Counted from the first letter of the stretch, positions 8,811 through 18,914 are shown. The stretch: DNA of 57,726 nucleotides from Prochlorococcus marinus (GCF_001180265.1 NZ_CVSW01000101.1:1-57726); one strand, 5' to 3'. Program-made: numbers and translations. The notes: generated by a model from the letters alone, not told the origin.

Positions 8811-9494
8811 TTGAAAATTTGGAATAAAATACCAATTAAAGATAATGGAGATAAATTAATAGCTATACCTAGCTGCTTAAAGTTTTTAGATCCCCACCCT
8901 TACTCTCATTTAGGAGCACCTTACAAAGATAAAACTTCTATTTGGAAATTAAGAGAGGAGGTCGTAAATAGATTAGTAAAAGTAAATGATTTTTTTATAT
9001 CAAAGAGTAGTTTTAACCTTTTAATTTATGACAGTTGGCGACCTCTAGAAGTCCAGGAATTTATGTTTAAAAGAGCATTTTTATTAGAGTGTGAAAAATC
9101 CGATATTGATATTTCTTTTGAAAATAGAAAATCTTATCCATCCATCTTAAAAAAAGTTGAAAAATTTTGGGCTTATCCTTCTTATGACATCAGCTGTCCT
9201 CCCCCTCATTCAACTGGGGGTGCATTGGATGTTTGTTTATCTGATCAAAGCGGAAATCTTGTTGAAATGGGAAGCATGGTTGATCAAATGGATGAGACCT
9301 CAAATCCTTATTTTTATGCAAATATTAAGAATGAAGAAGCAGTTATTTGGAATAGTAGAAGAAGTTTATTAAGGGAAATAATGACTAAATTCGGATTTGC
9401 TCAACATCCTAATGAATGGTGGCATTTTAGTTATGGTGATCAATTATGGGCCTGGAAAAACAAAAAAGCAAATGCTATTTATGGAAAAATTTAA
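8811..9494 (+). CDS. VanX-type D-alanyl-D-alanine dipeptidase family protein
   Basis: A 227-aa zinc peptidase of the VanX/DdpX group. Visible are the substrate-binding Arg in YDSWRP (about residue 75), the zinc-ligand motif PHSTGGALDV near 131-140 with His and Asp, and NEWWHFSYG near 200 with the catalytic Glu and last zinc His. It should cleave D-Ala-D-Ala, probably recycling cell-wall dipeptide rather than giving vancomycin resistance, because no vanHA partners are nearby. No signal peptide is seen. The only start between the upstream stop at 8790 and the conserved region is TTG at 8811. It ends 3 bases from the convergent sulfite reductase gene. Confidence 0.85.
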   Translation: MKIWNKIPIKDNGDKLIAIPSCLKFLDPHPYSHLGAPYKDKTSIWKLREEVVNRLVKVNDFFISKSSFNLLIYDSWRPLEVQEFMFKRAFLLECEKSDIDISFENRKSYPSILKKVEKFWAYPSYDISCPPPHSTGGALDVCLSDQSGNLVEMGSMVDQMDETSNPYFYANIKNEEAVIWNSRRSLLREIMTKFGFAQHPNEWWHFSYGDQLWAWKNKKANAIYGKI

Positions 9495-9497
9495 ATT

Positions 9498-11285
9498 TTA
9501 TTGATTTTTATTTAATAAATTCAATATATAAATTTCATCTTGAGTATTTATAAAATCTCCGAAATCCAAATCCAAATTACTCTTCCAATTATCAAATAAT
9601 GGTTGAAGAGTTTTTTCTAAATCGTTAAGTTCCATTCTTTGTAAGAATGGTTTAGCCAGCCTTTGTAGGTTTTTACTTCCACCCAACCATAATTGGTATT
9701 TGTTTTGACCACTTCCAACAAGCGCTAATTCGGCCATATAAGGCCTCGTACATCCATTCGGACATCCTGTCATTCTGAATAATATTGTCTTTTGTATTTT
9801 TAGATCTAATAGTAAGTTTTCAATCCTTTTTAATACATCAGGTAATATTCTTTCGGCTTCAGTCATCGCAAGACCACAAAGTGGTAAAGCAGGACAAGCT
9901 AAAGCATGTCTTTGTATTTCATTAATGTTTTCTAAATTTTCGTATCCAATCTTTGATAGGGATTTTTGAATTTCACCTTTGTTTTTATTGGCGATATTAC
10001 AAAGTAAAATATCTTGATTAGGTGTGAGTCTTAAATCTAAATTATAGTTTTTAACAATACTTGTGATGGTATTCTTCTTCTCTCCAGACAATCTCCCTGA
10101 TAATAATGGTAAACCTACAAAATAGGTAGTTTTATTTTGTTTATGCCAACCTAGGTAATCAATAAGAACCTTATCAGGTTCTTTTCTAATTTTTTTAATT
10201 TCTTTTTTAAAATACTTATCAAGAAGTATTTTTTTGAACCATTTAATACCTTTTCTATGAAGAAGATATTTCATTCTCGAATTTTTTCTTGATTTTCTAT
10301 CACCATAATCTCTTTGAATAGCCACAATGCTTTGTATTAATTCATAAACATTAGGTTCTTCAACATATCCTAGTGGATCTGCAATTCTGGCAAAGGTCTC
10401 TTCATTATTATGTGTGCGCCCCATACCACCTCCAACATAGAAGTTGCACCCTTCTAATTTTCCATCTTTAGAAGTAAAGGCAACTATTCCTATGTCATTG
10501 GTAAGAAGATCGACTGAATTGTCCCCAGGAACTGTCACTGCACATTTGAATTTTCTCGGTAAATAAGTTGAACCATAAAGAGGTTCATCTTTAACCCCAC
10601 TAAAAACATTATCTTTGAATTGGAGCTTCCTAATTTCTTCAATATCATTGTCAGGTTTTATGGTGTACTCTAAATCTCCATCAGCCCAAAGCTCTAAAAA
10701 AGTGCCTTGGCCAGCTATTGGGGTGAGAAGATCCGCAACTTTTTTTGCCAATGCTCTTGCAATATTATAATCTGGCGAATCAAATGGAGCCGCAGGGGCC
10801 ATAACGTTTCTATTTATGTCTCCACATGCAGCTAGTGTGGAACCCATTGAATTTACTATCGTTTGAATTACTTCCTTTAGGTTCTCCTTTCTAATTCCAT
10901 GCATTTGAAAGGCTTGTCTTGTAGTGGCTCTAAGTGTTCCATTACCAAGTTTGTCAGATAATTCATCTAATGCTAAAAATAATTTTCCAGGTACTTCACC
11001 GCCCGGATTTCTTAACCTAAGCATCATTTGCCAATCTTTACTTTTTCCCGGCCTTCTATTTTCCCTATTATCTTGTTGATAACTACCATGGAATTTTAAT
11101 AACTGAACAGCATCATTAGTAAAATGATCACTCTCATTGACTAATTCTGTAGCAAGTGGTTCCTTGAGAAATTGGCTACTTTTTTTAAAATTTTCAAATT
11201 TAGAAACTTCTAGTCCATTTGCTAAACAAACAGTCTCTTCCTTTACAGAATCTTTTTTCTTTTTTACTTTCTCAACCTTGATCAA
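9498..11285 (-). CDS. sir: Ferredoxin-dependent sulfite reductase
   Basis: A 595-aa sirohaem/[4Fe-4S] enzyme that reduces sulfite to sulfide in sulfur assimilation. The two cysteine motifs that hold the cluster and bridge to sirohaem are present near residues 470-520: ACPALPLCGLAMTEAER and MTGCPNGCTRPYMAEL. RATTRQAFQMHG and the CGDINRNVMAPAAP region fit the substrate and haem-binding part. The ACPALP-type first motif favours sulfite reductase over the related nitrite reductase, but the two families are close and biochemical identity is inferred. It is transcribed divergently from glyS. Confidence 0.9.
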   Translation of the reverse strand: MIKVEKVKKKKDSVKEETVCLANGLEVSKFENFKKSSQFLKEPLATELVNESDHFTNDAVQLLKFHGSYQQDNRENRRPGKSKDWQMMLRLRNPGGEVPGKLFLALDELSDKLGNGTLRATTRQAFQMHGIRKENLKEVIQTIVNSMGSTLAACGDINRNVMAPAAPFDSPDYNIARALAKKVADLLTPIAGQGTFLELWADGDLEYTIKPDNDIEEIRKLQFKDNVFSGVKDEPLYGSTYLPRKFKCAVTVPGDNSVDLLTNDIGIVAFTSKDGKLEGCNFYVGGGMGRTHNNEETFARIADPLGYVEEPNVYELIQSIVAIQRDYGDRKSRKNSRMKYLLHRKGIKWFKKILLDKYFKKEIKKIRKEPDKVLIDYLGWHKQNKTTYFVGLPLLSGRLSGEKKNTITSIVKNYNLDLRLTPNQDILLCNIANKNKGEIQKSLSKIGYENLENINEIQRHALACPALPLCGLAMTEAERILPDVLKRIENLLLDLKIQKTILFRMTGCPNGCTRPYMAELALVGSGQNKYQLWLGGSKNLQRLAKPFLQRMELNDLEKTLQPLFDNWKSNLDLDFGDFINTQDEIYILNLLNKNQ

Positions 11286-11372
11286 AGGACCAAAACATAT
11301 CTCTTTTTATACATTAGCGAAAAGCTTATTTAACTGGTAGTAAATTATAGTAAGTTAAGTCATATTTTTTTC

Positions 11373-13535
11373 TTGTCTAAATATTTACTTGAGATAGGAA
11401 CAGAAGAGTTGCCTGCAAAATTTTCTTATTCTGTTCTTGAACAATTTAAATCTTTAATAGAATTTGAATTGGATAAAAAGTTAATCAAATTCGACAATAT
11501 AGTTGTTACCTCCACACCAAGGAGGATAGTGCTGCTTCTTGAAGGTTTAGTAGATTATGCAGAAGATAAGATAATAGTAAGAAAAGGGCCTAAAGCGAAT
11601 TCAGCTTATTTAAATGGATCTCCTACTAATGCTGCTTTAGGTTTCGCAAATAGTTTAGGTATAGATGTGAGCGAGCTAGAAATAAAAAGTACAGAAAAGG
11701 GTGATTTTGTTTTTGGAAAGAAAATTGAGAAAGGACAATCAACAAGAATTTCTTTATCTGAAATTATTCCTAAAGTAGTGAAGAGTCTTCAAGGTCCTCG
11801 ATTTATGAAGTGGGGTGCAGGGAATATCAAATTTTCAAGACCTATTAGATGGATTGCTTCTCTTTATAATAATGAAATTCTTGATTTCGCATTTGATGAA
11901 TGTGATCCAAAAATTCAAATAAGTAATAAATCAAAAAGTCATAGACTATTAAATGAAGTTATTGAAGTTAAGCATGTTGATAATTTTTTTGAATTATTAA
12001 AACAAAAAAGAGTTTTAGTTAAACGAAATGAAAGAAAAGAAAAAATTGAAAATCTTATAAATCAGACATCTCAATCACTTAGTCTGAATCCTGACCTTTC
12101 AGAAGTACTACTTAATGAATTAATTGATTTAGTTGAATGGCCAGAATTAATAGTTGGAAAATTCAGTGAAGAATTTCTCGATCTTCCTCTTGAAGTTCTT
12201 TCAACTGTAATGAAAAGTCATCAGAGATATGTGCCTCTTTTATTGAAAAATAATAGTTTTTCTAAACTAGATTTAAGTTCTGAAAAAAACATTAGTACAA
12301 ATTTTTTAGTTATTTCAAATGGTCTTGAAGAATCAAATAAAAATATTGCTAAGGGTAATGAGAAAGTCTTGAGGGCAAGGTTTTCAGATGCAAAGTTTTT
12401 TGTAGAAAGTGATAAAAAAGTTGCTTCAATTGAAAGAAACGAAAAGCTTAAATATGTTTCCTATTTGAAAGGACTTGGAAATATTTTTCAGAGGGTAGAA
12501 AGAATAGAGGAGGTTGCTAAAAAAATTCTTAAATTTTTAAAAGATAAATCTTTAGAAGAAAAAAAAATAATAGAAGCTGCTAAATACTGCAAAAATGACT
12601 TATGTAGTGAAATTGTTTTCGAATTCCCTGAGCTGCAAGGAATAATGGGTGGAAAATATCTCAAATACGAAGGATTTAGTGAGGATGTTTGTTTAGCTGT
12701 AGCTGAACATTATTTGCCTTCTTTTTATAAGGATGCTTTGCCCTCCACAAAATATGGTGCTATTGTTTCAATCGCAGATAAAGTGGAAACTTTAATAAGT
12801 ATATTTATTTCTGGTAAACGACCCAGTGGATCATCTGATCCTTATGCTTTAAGAAGAAATTTGAATGGAGTGATTAAAATAATTTGGAATTATGAACTTG
12901 ATTTACCTTTAGATGAGTTATTTTACGAATTTATTGATCTTTGGAAAATAACATTTCCGAATTTAAACTTCTCTAGAGAAGTAGTATTTAATGATTTAAT
13001 TAAATTTTTAGTTCAAAGAATTGTTAGTCATCTCGAAGAAATATCACTTAGTAAAGATTTAATAAATGCCGTTTGCTCTTCTGATGAATTATCTCAAAAA
13101 AGAATATTGAATATTATTGATCTTAAAAATAGGATTAAATCTATAGTTGATTTTAAAGAAAATAAAAATTTTGTTGCAATCCAAAAGGTAATCATCAGGG
13201 TAAGCAAATTAGCTAATAATAGTGATCTTTCAACAGATGTTCTCTCAACTAGGGATTATTTAAACACAAAACTTTTTGAAAAAGAGTGTGAATTTAAAGT
13301 TTTTGAATTTATAAGAGAATTAGAGAAACTTTTTTCATTAGGTTATTGCAATTATTTGGAAGTTCTAAATTTGTTTGAGATTAATTTAAGTATTATCGAG
13401 GATTTATTTGATAATGAAAAAGGAGTTCTAATAATGTCAGATGATTTAAGAATAAGAAATAATAGACTCAATTTGTTGAGCTTAATTAGAAATTATTCTC
13501 TAAAAATAGCTGACTTTACACTTTTGAACTCTTAA
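11373..13535 (+). CDS. glyS: Glycyl-tRNA synthetase beta subunit
   Basis: A 720-aa protein with the strict N-terminal signature MSKYLLEIGTEELPA of the GlyRS beta chain. It also has PRFMKWGAGNIKFSRPIRW near 145-165, the HD-like region KYGAIVSIADKVETL, and RPSGSSDPYALRRNLNG near 485-500. It pairs with the alpha subunit, not encoded in the window, to charge tRNA-Gly. The start is a TTG at 11373, forced by the conserved N-terminus. The 3' end overlaps the convergent chlP gene by 20 bases. Confidence 0.95.
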   Translation: MSKYLLEIGTEELPAKFSYSVLEQFKSLIEFELDKKLIKFDNIVVTSTPRRIVLLLEGLVDYAEDKIIVRKGPKANSAYLNGSPTNAALGFANSLGIDVSELEIKSTEKGDFVFGKKIEKGQSTRISLSEIIPKVVKSLQGPRFMKWGAGNIKFSRPIRWIASLYNNEILDFAFDECDPKIQISNKSKSHRLLNEVIEVKHVDNFFELLKQKRVLVKRNERKEKIENLINQTSQSLSLNPDLSEVLLNELIDLVEWPELIVGKFSEEFLDLPLEVLSTVMKSHQRYVPLLLKNNSFSKLDLSSEKNISTNFLVISNGLEESNKNIAKGNEKVLRARFSDAKFFVESDKKVASIERNEKLKYVSYLKGLGNIFQRVERIEEVAKKILKFLKDKSLEEKKIIEAAKYCKNDLCSEIVFEFPELQGIMGGKYLKYEGFSEDVCLAVAEHYLPSFYKDALPSTKYGAIVSIADKVETLISIFISGKRPSGSSDPYALRRNLNGVIKIIWNYELDLPLDELFYEFIDLWKITFPNLNFSREVVFNDLIKFLVQRIVSHLEEISLSKDLINAVCSSDELSQKRILNIIDLKNRIKSIVDFKENKNFVAIQKVIIRVSKLANNSDLSTDVLSTRDYLNTKLFEKECEFKVFEFIRELEKLFSLGYCNYLEVLNLFEINLSIIEDLFDNEKGVLIMSDDLRIRNNRLNLLSLIRNYSLKIADFTLLNS

Positions 13536-14856
13536 CTTTAATGCCCCCCTTTATTGAATAATTTTCTAGCATTTTTTCTACTTCTTTATTTTCCCTGACC
13601 GCGCTATCAACAGGTTTATAGTTTTGAGGTGCTAAGGCTTTTCCTCTTAAAATCGAACCAAGAGTAAGCATTGTTATTTTAAGTTGTTGTAATGGTTTCA
13701 TGGAGACAACTTTTTTATATAAATAACTATCAAAAGTAAGTCTTTGTACATCCATGTCATCACACATCTCAACAAAGGCTTCTCTTGCAGAATCATTTCT
13801 ATAGAAAATATTTTGAAGGATTTCTAGTACCTTATAAGTTGTGCCATATTTTTTATCCCATTTTTTTAGATAATTTTTTAAATCTTTTTCTGATGGAATT
13901 ACTTTACCGTTTTTTGATGCCTCAACTATTTCTTCAGCACACATTCTCCCGCTCTTTGCAGCAAAATAAATACCCTCACCAGAACTTTTTGTAACATAAC
14001 CTGCTGCATCACCAACCAAAGCCATTCTACCAACAACTCTTCTTGGTCTTGGATGCTCAGGTATAGGATGAGCCTCTACTTTGATTACTTCACCATTAAC
14101 AAGTCTTTTCTTTGCCCTATTTCTTACTCCTTCTTGGAGTCCTTTAATTAATGACTGATTCTTTTGCATGGTTCCAGTGCCCACGGCAACATGATCATAT
14201 TTAGGAAATACCCACCCATAAAAATCTGGTGAAACATCTGTGCCGACATACATTTCAGCAAGATCTTCGTAGTAACTCATTTCTTCTTTAGGAAGTTTAA
14301 TTCTCTCCTGAAATGCAATAGCAACTTTGTAATCCCCTGCATCCATAGCTTTTGCTACTCTACTATTGGCTCCATCAGCACCGATTAAAAGGTCAACAGT
14401 AAGCTCCTTAAGTTCTCCTTTTTTATCTCCATTCGTGAAATCTGAATAGGAGAGTTTATAAGGCCCTTGATTATTATCACCAGTATCAATGGAAGTAACT
14501 AATCCATTTACCAGTGTTGCCCCAAGATCTGATGCTCTATTACGCATAAAAGCATCCATAACTTCCCTTCTACACATCCCAATAAATTCATTATCGCTTT
14601 TCCCATAAACTCTATCTAGACTTATGTCTACCTCTCTATTTGATGGAGATATCATTCTCATATGCCTTACTTTTCTATCAATAATTGACTCAGGTAAATC
14701 AAATTCGTCTACCATGCAAAGGGGAATAGCCCCTCCACAAGGTTTCGCATTATCTAATTTTCTCTCGAAGAGCCAAGTTTTTATTCCAGCTTTAGCAAGT
14801 ATTTCTGCAGCACATGAACCACTTGGACCTCCCCCAATAACAGCTACCCTCAACAT
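13516..14856 (-). CDS. chlP: Geranylgeranyl diphosphate/chlorophyll reductase
   Basis: A 446-aa flavoprotein reductase that saturates the geranylgeranyl side chain to phytyl for chlorophyll and tocopherol. Its N-terminus is the FAD-binding VAVIGGGPSGSCAAE (residues 4-18), followed by PCGGAIP, the mid-region LIGADGANSRVAKA, and GDAAGYVTKSSGEGIYFAAKSG near 280-300. I place the start at the ATG at 14856, because this puts MLRVAVIGGG at the N-terminus. The frame stays open to 14916 but those 20 residues do not resemble the family. The gene converges on glyS with a 20-base overlap. Confidence 0.95.
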   Translation of the reverse strand: MLRVAVIGGGPSGSCAAEILAKAGIKTWLFERKLDNAKPCGGAIPLCMVDEFDLPESIIDRKVRHMRMISPSNREVDISLDRVYGKSDNEFIGMCRREVMDAFMRNRASDLGATLVNGLVTSIDTGDNNQGPYKLSYSDFTNGDKKGELKELTVDLLIGADGANSRVAKAMDAGDYKVAIAFQERIKLPKEEMSYYEDLAEMYVGTDVSPDFYGWVFPKYDHVAVGTGTMQKNQSLIKGLQEGVRNRAKKRLVNGEVIKVEAHPIPEHPRPRRVVGRMALVGDAAGYVTKSSGEGIYFAAKSGRMCAEEIVEASKNGKVIPSEKDLKNYLKKWDKKYGTTYKVLEILQNIFYRNDSAREAFVEMCDDMDVQRLTFDSYLYKKVVSMKPLQQLKITMLTLGSILRGKALAPQNYKPVDSAVRENKEVEKMLENYSIKGGIKVKSSKV

Positions 14857-14970
14857 ACGAAAAAAAAAATAATAATGTATATAAAACCTACATCTTTTTT
14901 GCTTATAAATGTGCATTTCTTAAAATAATAGTTAATATCGAAATATGTTTTCCAGATTCACTTCTAAATA

Positions 14971-15684
14971 TTGGAACAAAACAAAGATTTAAATCAATTT
15001 GATATACCTTTAGCTAAAAGAACCCTCTTAAATAATTCCAACTCAATATTAAAAAAAAAATTATTAATACTTTCTCCATTTCTTTTCCTTCTTTTTTCTA
15101 TCTTTGCTTTGCGATTTAATAGAAATATAGAAATAGGAGCTCCTAATAATCTTAATTTTCAGGCTCAGATAAATCACGACCATAGAATTTTGGGCCATTT
15201 ACCCTATGCCGAAATTCCTGAGGCAAAACTAGTTTTAATTGAGCCTAATATTAAAGTTCATATCGATATGCGTGATTCTTTATTAAAGATGAGGGATGAA
15301 GCAAAAAAGGATGGGATATACTTAGTTTTCTTAAGTGGTTATAGATCAATAAATTTGCAAAACGAAATTTTCTATTCACTAAAATCTTTTAGAAATCAAG
15401 AAGCTGCAGAAAGAGCAAGAGTTTCAGCTCCCCCAGGATATTCTGAACATAGTACTGGCTTCGCGATTGATATTGGTGATGCTACAAAAAGAGATACAGA
15501 CTTTGAGACGGAATTTGAAAATACTGATACCTTTAAATGGTTAAAAAAGAATGCAGCTAAGTTTCATTTTAAGTTGTCTTTCAAAAAAAATAATAAATAT
15601 ATAGATTACGAACCCTGGCATTGGAGGTATGAGGGCTCAGTTGAAGCTTTAAAAGTTTTTGAAACTGCAAACAGAGAAATTTAA
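14971..15684 (+). CDS. VanY-type D-alanyl-D-alanine carboxypeptidase
   Basis: A 237-aa protein with one membrane anchor near residues 29-46 and a zinc peptidase domain facing the periplasm. Motifs are SGYRS near 127, SEHSTGFAIDIGD near 156-168 (zinc His and Asp) and EPWHWRYEG near 215 (catalytic Glu and zinc His). It would remove the terminal D-Ala from peptidoglycan stem peptides. The start is TTG at 14971; the upstream gene is divergent. With the VanX-like gene at 8811 it is the second D-Ala peptidase within 7 kb, from the same broad fold but clearly a different subfamily. Confidence 0.85.
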   Translation: MEQNKDLNQFDIPLAKRTLLNNSNSILKKKLLILSPFLFLLFSIFALRFNRNIEIGAPNNLNFQAQINHDHRILGHLPYAEIPEAKLVLIEPNIKVHIDMRDSLLKMRDEAKKDGIYLVFLSGYRSINLQNEIFYSLKSFRNQEAAERARVSAPPGYSEHSTGFAIDIGDATKRDTDFETEFENTDTFKWLKKNAAKFHFKLSFKKNNKYIDYEPWHWRYEGSVEALKVFETANREI

Positions 15685-15802
15685 ATTAAATTATTAAAAT
15701 ATGGACTATTTTTCTAAAAAGACTTAAAAAGAAAATTTTCATAATAAGCATTCTTTGCGTTAGCCTTAACAATGTCTATCTATTTTTGTAAAAATTTAAT
15801 AA

Positions 15803-17599
15803 ATGTCATCACCAATAAAAGAAATTAGAAATGTTGCAATTATCGCCCACGTAGATCATGGGAAAACAACTCTTGTGGATGCTTTGTTGTCTCAATCAGG
15901 AATATTTAGAGATAATGAAGTTATTCCAACTTGTGTAATGGATTCAAATGATCTTGAAAGAGAAAGAGGAATAACAATACTCTCAAAAAATACTGCAGTT
16001 AATTACAAGAATACCAGAATTAATATTATAGATACGCCTGGTCACGCAGATTTTGGGGGAGAGGTGGAGAGGGTTTTAGGAATGGTTGATGGGTGTTTGT
16101 TAATTGTTGATGCAAATGAGGGACCTATGCCTCAAACAAGATTTGTTCTAAAAAAAGCATTAGAAAAAGGGCTTAGACCTATAGTTTTCGTAAACAAAAT
16201 TGATAGACCAAGAGTAGTACCAGAAATAGCGATTGATAAGGTCCTTGATCTGTTTTTAGAATTAGGGGCTGATGATGATCAGTGTGACTTCCCATATCTT
16301 TTTGGAAGTGGTCTATCTGGTTTTGCAAAAGAAGAAATGGAATCTGATAGTGACAATATGATGCCTCTTTTTGAAGCTATTATCCGACACGTGCCACCTC
16401 CAGTAGGTGATTCAAATAAGCCCCTTCAGATGCAAATTACTACTTTGGATTATTCTGATTTCTTAGGCAGAATTGTAATAGGAAAAATCCATAATGGAAC
16501 TATTAAAAATGGTCAACAAGCTAGTTTAATCAAAGAAAATGGAAAAACTATTAAGGGAAAAGTTAGTAAACTTTTAGGATTTGAAGGATTACAAAGAATT
16601 GATATCAATGAAGCGTTAGCAGGTGATATCGTTGCTGTTTCTGGTTTCGATGACGTCAATATTGGTGAGACCATAGCATGTCCCGATTCTCCTCATCCTC
16701 TTCCATTAATTAAAGTTGATGAACCCACTTTAAATATGACTTTTGTTGTGAATGATTCCCCATTTGCGGGTAAAGAAGGAAAATTTGTAACTAGCAGGCA
16801 ATTAAAAAATAGATTGGAAAGAGAACTTTTAACTAATGTTGCTCTTAGAGTCGAGGAAACTGATTCTCCTGACAGATTTTCAGTTTCAGGTAGAGGAGAA
16901 TTACATTTGGGGATTTTGATTGAAACTATGAGAAGAGAGGGGTTTGAGTTTCAGATCTCACAACCTCAAGTAATATTTAGAGAAATTGACAACGTTGAAT
17001 GTGAGCCAATTGAGACTTTAGTTTTAGATGTTCCTGAAGTTTCTGTTGGTTCTTGTATCGAGAAGCTTGGATCAAGGAAGGCAGAGATGAAAAACATGCA
17101 AACAAGTTCAGATGGGAGGACTCAATTAGAATTTCTTGTTCCATCAAGAGGACTAATTGGATTCAGGGGAGAATTTGTTCGGATAACAAGAGGAGAAGGT
17201 ATCATGAGCCATTCATTTTATGAATATAAACCTAAAACAGGAGATTTTGAAACCAGGAGAAATGGTGTCCTTATAGCTTTTGAGGAAGGTGTAGCCACAT
17301 TTTATGCTTTAAAGAATGCTGAAGATAGGGGAGTTTATTTTATTAAACCTGGAGTTAAAGTTTACAAGGGAATGATAATTGGGGAAAATAATAGACCTCA
17401 AGATCTAGAATTAAATATATGTAAAACCAAGCAATTAACTAATATGAGATCTGCAGGAGCGGAAGAACTTGACACTTTACAATCACCTGTAGAGATTACT
17501 CTAGAAAGAGCGCTCGAATATATTGGCCCAGACGAGATGCTTGAGGTAACTCCTGATTCAATAAGAATGAGAAAAATCAATAAAAAGAAAAAAAATTAA
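15803..17599 (+). CDS. typA: Ribosome-associated GTPase TypA/BipA
   Basis: A 598-aa translational GTPase. Its motifs are G1 AHVDHGKTT at residues 15-23, switch RERGITI, G3 DTPGHADFGGEVERV and G4 NKIDRP. The EF-G-like domains III and V follow, and the BipA-specific C-terminal domain contains RGLIGFRGEF. It binds ribosomes under stress and aids 50S assembly in other bacteria. The C-terminus ends in a Lys-rich tail. The ATG follows a 118-base gap in which I see no gene. The DUF309 gene starts 11 bases downstream, on the same strand. Confidence 0.95.
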   Translation: MSSPIKEIRNVAIIAHVDHGKTTLVDALLSQSGIFRDNEVIPTCVMDSNDLERERGITILSKNTAVNYKNTRINIIDTPGHADFGGEVERVLGMVDGCLLIVDANEGPMPQTRFVLKKALEKGLRPIVFVNKIDRPRVVPEIAIDKVLDLFLELGADDDQCDFPYLFGSGLSGFAKEEMESDSDNMMPLFEAIIRHVPPPVGDSNKPLQMQITTLDYSDFLGRIVIGKIHNGTIKNGQQASLIKENGKTIKGKVSKLLGFEGLQRIDINEALAGDIVAVSGFDDVNIGETIACPDSPHPLPLIKVDEPTLNMTFVVNDSPFAGKEGKFVTSRQLKNRLERELLTNVALRVEETDSPDRFSVSGRGELHLGILIETMRREGFEFQISQPQVIFREIDNVECEPIETLVLDVPEVSVGSCIEKLGSRKAEMKNMQTSSDGRTQLEFLVPSRGLIGFRGEFVRITRGEGIMSHSFYEYKPKTGDFETRRNGVLIAFEEGVATFYALKNAEDRGVYFIKPGVKVYKGMIIGENNRPQDLELNICKTKQLTNMRSAGAEELDTLQSPVEITLERALEYIGPDEMLEVTPDSIRMRKINKKKKN

Positions 17600-17610
17600 T
17601 AATTAATTTT

Positions 17611-17979
17611 ATGAATGAAGAAAGTTCAAAAAGTTTAAAAGAATTACTTTGTGTTGCTTTGAATCATTTTAATAATCAAGAATGGTATGATGCCCATGAT
17701 GTTTTTGAAGAAATTTGGAATTCTGTTGATGGTGATGAAAGACAAGTCATTCAGGGAATGTTACAAGTATCCGTTTCGCAATTTCACTTAAGTAAAGGTA
17801 ATTTAAATGGCGCGACTATTTTGCTCGGTGAAGGTCTAGGGAGAATAAAAACGAGAACCAAGATTAATTTAGGAATTGATCTTGAATCATTCTGTCTTTG
17901 TTTAGAGGATTTATTAAGGAAATTACAAACTGAAGAGGCTTTAAGTGAGAATGACAAACCTTTTTTGAAAAATCTTTGA
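17611..17979 (+). CDS. DUF309 family protein
   Basis: A 122-aa all-helical protein with the DUF309 signature: FNNQEWYDAHDVFEEIWN followed by QGMLQVSVSQFHLSKGN and a Gly-rich turn LGEGLGRI. Family function is not established. The conserved His, Glu and Trp positions are present. It sits 11 bases after typA and before lptB, all plus strand, so they may be co-transcribed. There is no signal peptide or transmembrane segment. Confidence 0.8.
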   Translation: MNEESSKSLKELLCVALNHFNNQEWYDAHDVFEEIWNSVDGDERQVIQGMLQVSVSQFHLSKGNLNGATILLGEGLGRIKTRTKINLGIDLESFCLCLEDLLRKLQTEEALSENDKPFLKNL

Positions 17980-18072
17980 TTAATATGTTTATATTTTCTT
18001 TTTTAGTTAAATTAATTTTTACTATTTCATCTTTTTTAAAGAAGATAAAATAATTATTCACTCTCGAAGAAG

Positions 18073-18801
18073 ATGAACTTAAAAATTCAAAATGTATCTC
18101 TTGCCATTAAGGGAAGGTTAATTGTAAATGATGTATCCATAACTGTAAATCCAGGTGAAGTAATAGGCTTGATGGGACCTAATGGCGCAGGGAAAACTAC
18201 CACTTTTAATCTTGCAGTTGGGAATATAAAACCTGATAAAGGTTCAGTTTTAATGAATGGTAAAAATATAACTAATCTACCGCTTCCAATTAGATCAAGA
18301 CTTGGGTTGGGTTATTTAACGCAGGAGGCGAGTATATTTAGAGATCTCACCGTTAAAGACAATATAGATTTGGCTTTACAGAGTTCTTCTTATAGTCTAG
18401 CTGCAATTAGAAATAGGAGAGAACAATTAATTAATGAATTTAATTTGAATAATTTTGTAGATACTTATGGTTACCAATTATCAGGAGGAGAGAGAAGGAG
18501 GTGTGAGATAGCGAGAGCTTTGACGGTTGGGAGAAAAGGCCCTAAATTTTTATTATTAGATGAACCGTTTGCTGGAATAGACCCTCTAGCAGTTAATGAT
18601 TTAAAGAAATTAATTCTTAAATTAAGCGGTAACGGAGTAGGAATTCTTATTACAGACCACAATGTCAGGGAAACACTTTTAATTACTAACAAATCATATG
18701 TTTTAAGTGAAGGAAAAATATTGGCCTATGGATCATCAGGTGAATTGGCAGGCAATCCAATAGTCAAGAAGTATTATCTGGGAGAAAATTTCAAGCTTTG
18801 A
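18073..18801 (+). CDS. lptB: LPS export ABC transporter ATP-binding protein
   Basis: A 242-aa ABC ATPase. Walker A GPNGAGKTT is at residues 35-43, the Q-loop region is LTQEASIFRDLTV, the signature LSGGERRRCEIARAL lies near 136-150 and Walker B is LLLDEPFAGIDP near 160-170. The QEAS and FAGIDP forms are characteristic of LptB, which powers lipopolysaccharide extraction with LptFG. LptFG, LptA and LptC are not in the window. The closely related LivF/G group is the alternative, but residues around the Q-loop favour LptB. Confidence 0.9.
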   Translation: MNLKIQNVSLAIKGRLIVNDVSITVNPGEVIGLMGPNGAGKTTTFNLAVGNIKPDKGSVLMNGKNITNLPLPIRSRLGLGYLTQEASIFRDLTVKDNIDLALQSSSYSLAAIRNRREQLINEFNLNNFVDTYGYQLSGGERRRCEIARALTVGRKGPKFLLLDEPFAGIDPLAVNDLKKLILKLSGNGVGILITDHNVRETLLITNKSYVLSEGKILAYGSSGELAGNPIVKKYYLGENFKL

Positions 18802-18914
18802 AATCATTTTGCGAAAAATAATTAAAAATTAATTATTAAAGATTTACTCATATATGAATGATTTAAATTATTATTTACTTGTTGTTGAGAATAAAATTGG
18901 ATAAATCTTTAGAT

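Noticed and set aside
9498..11285. Ferredoxin-nitrite reductase instead of sulfite reductase
   Set aside because: The first Cys motif has the ACPALPLC form of sulfite reductases, and high-light Prochlorococcus generally lack nirA; not fully excluded.
15687..15752. 21-aa hydrophobic minus-strand ORF before typA
   Set aside because: Same reason: short, low complexity, no signal of selection visible.
17985..18053. 22-aa hydrophobic ORF between the DUF309 and lptB genes
   Set aside because: T-rich DNA easily gives short Phe/Leu/Ile frames; no polar domain, no coupling and no other support.
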